Source: Phorcus lineatus (taxonomy: Eukaryota > Mollusca > Gastropoda > Trochida > Trochidae). From it: a DNA stretch of 64,000 nt. Positions 60,001 to 64,000 of this stretch are shown here, in pieces. Each line of letters opens with the position of its first letter. Position 1 is the first letter of the stretch. The stretch is taken from assembly GCA_921293015.1 (NCBI GenBank), contig OV121082.1:45218971-45282970 (forward strand). Direction: 5' to 3'. The translations under genes and the position numbers were made by a program. Under the pieces are notes generated by a model. It was not told the origin of the DNA, did no database searches, and saw nothing but the letters and a program-made list of their open reading frames with translations.

Positions 60001-63000
60001 TGTAAATTTAAAAATAATGATTAACAATCTATCTATTTATTTACGCAGTGGTTATTTATGAATTCCAATATCACTTATGATTTAGTCCATGATGCTTAGT
60101 TCCAAATGTTCAATATTATTTTTCACACAAACACACTCAACACATGGTGCCATCCCATGAAATACTCAGATCATTGAAATTCCTCTCTTCTATGGTCTAA
60201 GCATTAACTGAATACCATGAGCTTGGTTTTGTGACAATATTAATTCAGAAACTATACAAATTAATCAAGTTTCAGATTTCAAGGTCTTTTTATCTTAATG
60301 TCACATCTGTTTTCTGCATACCAAATATTATTTTGATGGAGATAATAACCATCTGCTCGACTTATAAATAAATGAAAATAACTTCATGCCCAATATGGAG
60401 TTAATGAAAAGGCAAGTCCTGGATTTTGGTACAGATAACATAGATCCAAACTATGCTAGAAATTGATCATGCAGACATTGGTATTACTCTGGTGTGTGGC
60501 AATCTGTTTGATTTCATTTTCTGTGTTCTTATATCCAATTTCGAATGCACTTTATCTGGTAACAGGAACTGCGGCAACAGATAAATTGCAATGTTGTATT
60601 ATATTCATTCAACTCACACTAGAAGCCATTAGATCTAATCAAATATTTTGGTATTGCAATGATAATAAACATCTCTTATCATCTTCATTCAATAGAATTA
60701 TACATCAGTTTAAATTACAACAGCAAATTCATAATTATAAGACTTGTTTTCTCTTTGTGATTCACAGATGTACAGGTGAATGTATCCCCATCATTTCTTG
60801 ATAAATAATCAGGTTTCACTTCAATGACTCCATTCGTGGTACCTACTTGCTCCCTACTGTCACCTTACTCCTTAGTTTATAAACTTTATCAATTTGTTGT
60901 AGTTCTTATGCTCTATACTGTTAAAATTTGGTTATCAATAGCCTCTATCCTGAAAACATCATCAAATCAATTAGAATATAATTATTCCTTTGTAAATTTG
61001 TGGTCATTAATGGTAAAGTTATGGATTATGTATTTCAACATAAAAAATAAGGAGTCAAGTAACAGATAGATATTCTTTATTTCCTCCAGTGAATGAAGAT
61101 ACACTGTGATATGACATGTATAATGATATACTTCTTAATATAGATACTTACAAACAATTTGCAAAAAGTGTTTCCAGTGGTTGACAGTAGCACATGCATT
61201 AATCATACAGGAGAGCAATATAGTGGTTTAAGGGATAAACAATGAACTGTAGGAAGTCCACCAAGTAAAAAACAATAATTCAGTTCTTCATCATTATTTC
61301 GAAGGCTGAAAAAGGATTCAAATCTAACACATCGATTATTGAATCAATCAGCTGATCTCTCTGGAAACGTGTCTTTTTGCAATACATAAAACATGTTTTA
61401 CAATATCATAAACGAAAGTTCGACATATGCACTCTTTTGATTGAACATGTTAAGTGCTGATTTGTACCAAGTTGGCAATGGAATGAAAAAGATCAGTTTT
61501 CAGGAGAGACATTTGCCAAAGTCTCTGTATATTTTTATCCAATACTGAAAGATGTCTATGTTGGTTTTCTCTTGCAGTTAAACATTTGTATACAAAAATA
61601 TTTTCAGCATCATCAATTGTTTTTGTCACATGGGAATTCCACTTCAGATTACATGGGAAAACTGGAAGACATTATGTATGCATTAACATAATCTGTCAAA
61701 TCATATTTATATGTAAAGACTAGCAAATGGTAGATTTTTTAAATGTAAAAGGGGTAAGTTTATAATATAGATATGTCTTTGCCATCCATCTAGGCCAGTC
61801 CACATCTGATGTTCTCTTTAGAAGTCAGCACTTTTCTATTGTGCAATTCAACTAGTCAGTAGTATAAATAATCTCACTTTTATACAACTAGACAAACTGC
61901 ATTCTCGAATAATACACTTATATATTTAGTGTATGAAGAAAGCTTGAAGAGAAGCGAGCCTAAATTAAGTTTATTGTGATTTGAATTGCATAAACCATGA
62001 ATAGTTCGCGATGCAGACCAAATCTACAGGCAATCTGACAAGACCTGCTCCATACGCTGCTTTGTTAGAGCATTGTTGTTAAGAAGACTTTTAAAGAAAA
62101 GTTAAGTTACGTATTTTAAAAGAATTTTTTGAATATTGCAAAATGTATAATTACTTTAGAAAACTGCTACTGAAATAATTCCTTTTGAATTTTAAATAAA
62201 CTTCAATCAGAGATGAGAAATCATGATGCAAAGATCATATTAAACATTCACCCTTTGTTCTTACTGCACTGGCACCAGATAATTAGTTTCTTTGATGTAA
62301 TTATAGATATTATAAGGTATATTTTTTTCAATTAGGTAGGTGTTTACTAATTGATCTTTGCTTCCAAAGTGTATTTTTTGTCATGATCAATATATACCCA
62401 CTGGCATTGTACCCTCTCCACCTAAGGCAAGCAAGTAGGTAACAATCACATAGATGCAGATGAATTTAGCAACATGTGTGTCCTGTTTTGTGTGGGAAGA
62501 CTTGATGACATGCATTGGTAATTAACCATTTCTTTACAAATGAACGATTCATAAGCTTGGTCTTAGGAAAATAGAACTTAAATTTAAATGTCTACTTTAT
62601 ACTATGTACGTCTACCAAGCATGCCCTCTACTGTTGAAATATTTTTGATGATAAAACTTTTTTTTTTCTAAGAAGTTATTCCTCCACCACACAAGGTCTG
62701 CTTTGTTTTGGAACCAGAGCGCTATTTTCCATTTAACCTTGCTCATTTATGAGCAACTCATGAATAATAACTAAGCTTCTATCTTTTTTACAAATGAAAG
62801 TATTTATTTGGATTGTCAAAGAATAGACATAGTTGGACTGTTTTCTGTCAAAAATCTTCACAGTTCTTGTATCAAGTTGTCAAATTATTTTTTGTTTGTC
62901 ATGCAAGCAGCTGAATTGTTCCTGTTCTTTAACAATGGGTCCTTAGTGATGAATATGACGTGAAAAATCCTCTGATGCATAAATGATATATAGAAAAGAA

Positions 63001-64000
63001 AAGAATTAAAAACAGTAAAAGAATGACCAGTTGAGGGTAATTTAATATTCTTGTTATGACGTGCATTTTACCATGATTAGTTTTGAGATCATCAAATTAA
63101 AAGACCAATAGCCTGTGCAAACTTTACAGATGTGGCAACATTACTTATAGATATTAATAGAACTTGATTAGATATTTTAATATCAATGGTAAACAATATC
63201 TAATTCAGATCAAAGGCAGAATATACAAAGTTGAACTTTTTGACTGACCTCACGTGGCATATAAAAGTGAGTCAATTGAATGTATTGATCGAGTTAATTA
63301 GCCTGGAGTTTTGAACAAGCAGATGGCTCTCTGTGATATGTCAATGCTTACTGTGTTGGAACCAGCCGGGTGAAATAAAGGTCTTTGTTCACGGAAGATT
63401 CTTTTTTCCTTTGTTTTGAAAACAATGAACTGTCATGCATCATGTCTATTTCCATTGTAAATATCAGACAACTGATGTCTTGTTTTGCAGGAAAATTGGT
63501 GGTTAAAAATCAGTACCTTCTCTTAAGCTCATAAGCATTCAGTATGGTTTGAAATTGTCAGTTGTGCTGTACTTGTAATTCTTTTATCATCAAACATCAA
63601 ATAATTCGTAGATGTTATTTCAAGTTCATGTTCCATTCTTTTTATAATGTTCGGCTGTTTTTGGTTAAGAATAATATGCATTAAAATTTGTTGATTTGGC
63701 TTCTTCTATCATGACAATCATGTATCTTCCCAATGGACATCTTGAAAGTTGTATCTGAGCTTCGTGTTTATGCAAGTTTCCAGCAAGACAAGCGAGGAAT
63801 TTACTTGGTTACAAAATTAATCAGCTGGAGTTGAGATGGAAAGAGATGAAATAACTCTCTTCTCTTGTGAATGTCCAGTCTTGCTGGTGATGGAGTGTTA
63901 CAGGGGGCTCTGCTCTCTCCATGTTTATCATAGCAATGTCAACTAATTCCTAGTCAATTTTCTGTAATATTACACTTTCTAGAAGGGTAGTTCCTAGGTC
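54063..64000. other. AT-rich stretch: no gene supported
   Basis: No family resemblance in any ORF, including those of about 100 codons at 56177-56470, 57646-57963 and 60463-60801. 58860-59600 has higher complexity and GC, like decayed coding sequence, but frames are broken and no family is recognisable. About 40 nt near 56517-56560 repeats 50437-50478. Confidence 0.4.

Noticed and set aside
60463..60801. 112-codon ORF rich in hydrophobic residues
   Set aside because: Typical translation of AT-rich DNA; no signal-peptide architecture or family match.

Overview
The window is eukaryotic genomic DNA: AT-rich, with split genes, GT-AG introns, long non-coding stretches and decayed transposons. The gene content, a DIRS-type retroelement, Tc1, LINE and Harbinger remnants, and a SINE-like repeat whose core resembles repeats I recall from mollusc genomes suggest a mollusc, probably a gastropod. 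That taxonomic call is an inference.

Layout. 1-6.2 kb holds transposon debris: an unrecognised decayed ORF, a 5'-truncated LINE with intact target-site duplications, a broken Tc1-like transposase, and a cluster of diverged repeats carrying TGACGTCA palindromes. 6.4-19.7 kb (+) is a complete mitochondrial glutamate dehydrogenase gene (GLUD1). It has 12 exon positions, all phase-consistent, and encodes about 542 aa. Its third exon position is occupied by two tandem, equal-length, same-phase alternative exons. Intron 9 contains a 5.0 kb antisense DIRS-like element with split inverted terminal repeats and an internal complementary region. 22.0-29.6 kb (-) is a complete mitochondrial ribosomal protein L1 gene (MRPL1), tail-to-tail with GLUD1; it includes a GC-AG intron. 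From 33.0 kb (+) come the first four coding exons of the CCR4-NOT deadenylase gene CNOT6/CNOT6L, encoding the N-terminal leucine-rich repeats. I could not find the nuclease-domain exons; they probably lie beyond the window's right edge.

MRPL1 and CNOT6/6L are head-to-head. From memory, human CNOT6L and MRPL1 are also head-to-head neighbours on chromosome 4, so this looks like ancient conserved microsynteny. The three genes have separate roles: mitochondrial nitrogen and carbon metabolism, mitochondrial translation, and cytoplasmic mRNA deadenylation.

39-64 kb is almost featureless AT-rich DNA, best read as a long CNOT6 intron. It holds a TIR element with subterminal repeats (about 40.15-41.15 kb), a Harbinger-like fragment (50.5 kb) and a GC-rich exon-like island (53.9 kb). 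No rRNA, tRNA or CRISPR features were recognised. All exon boundaries were read by eye from splice consensus, phase and protein family similarity.
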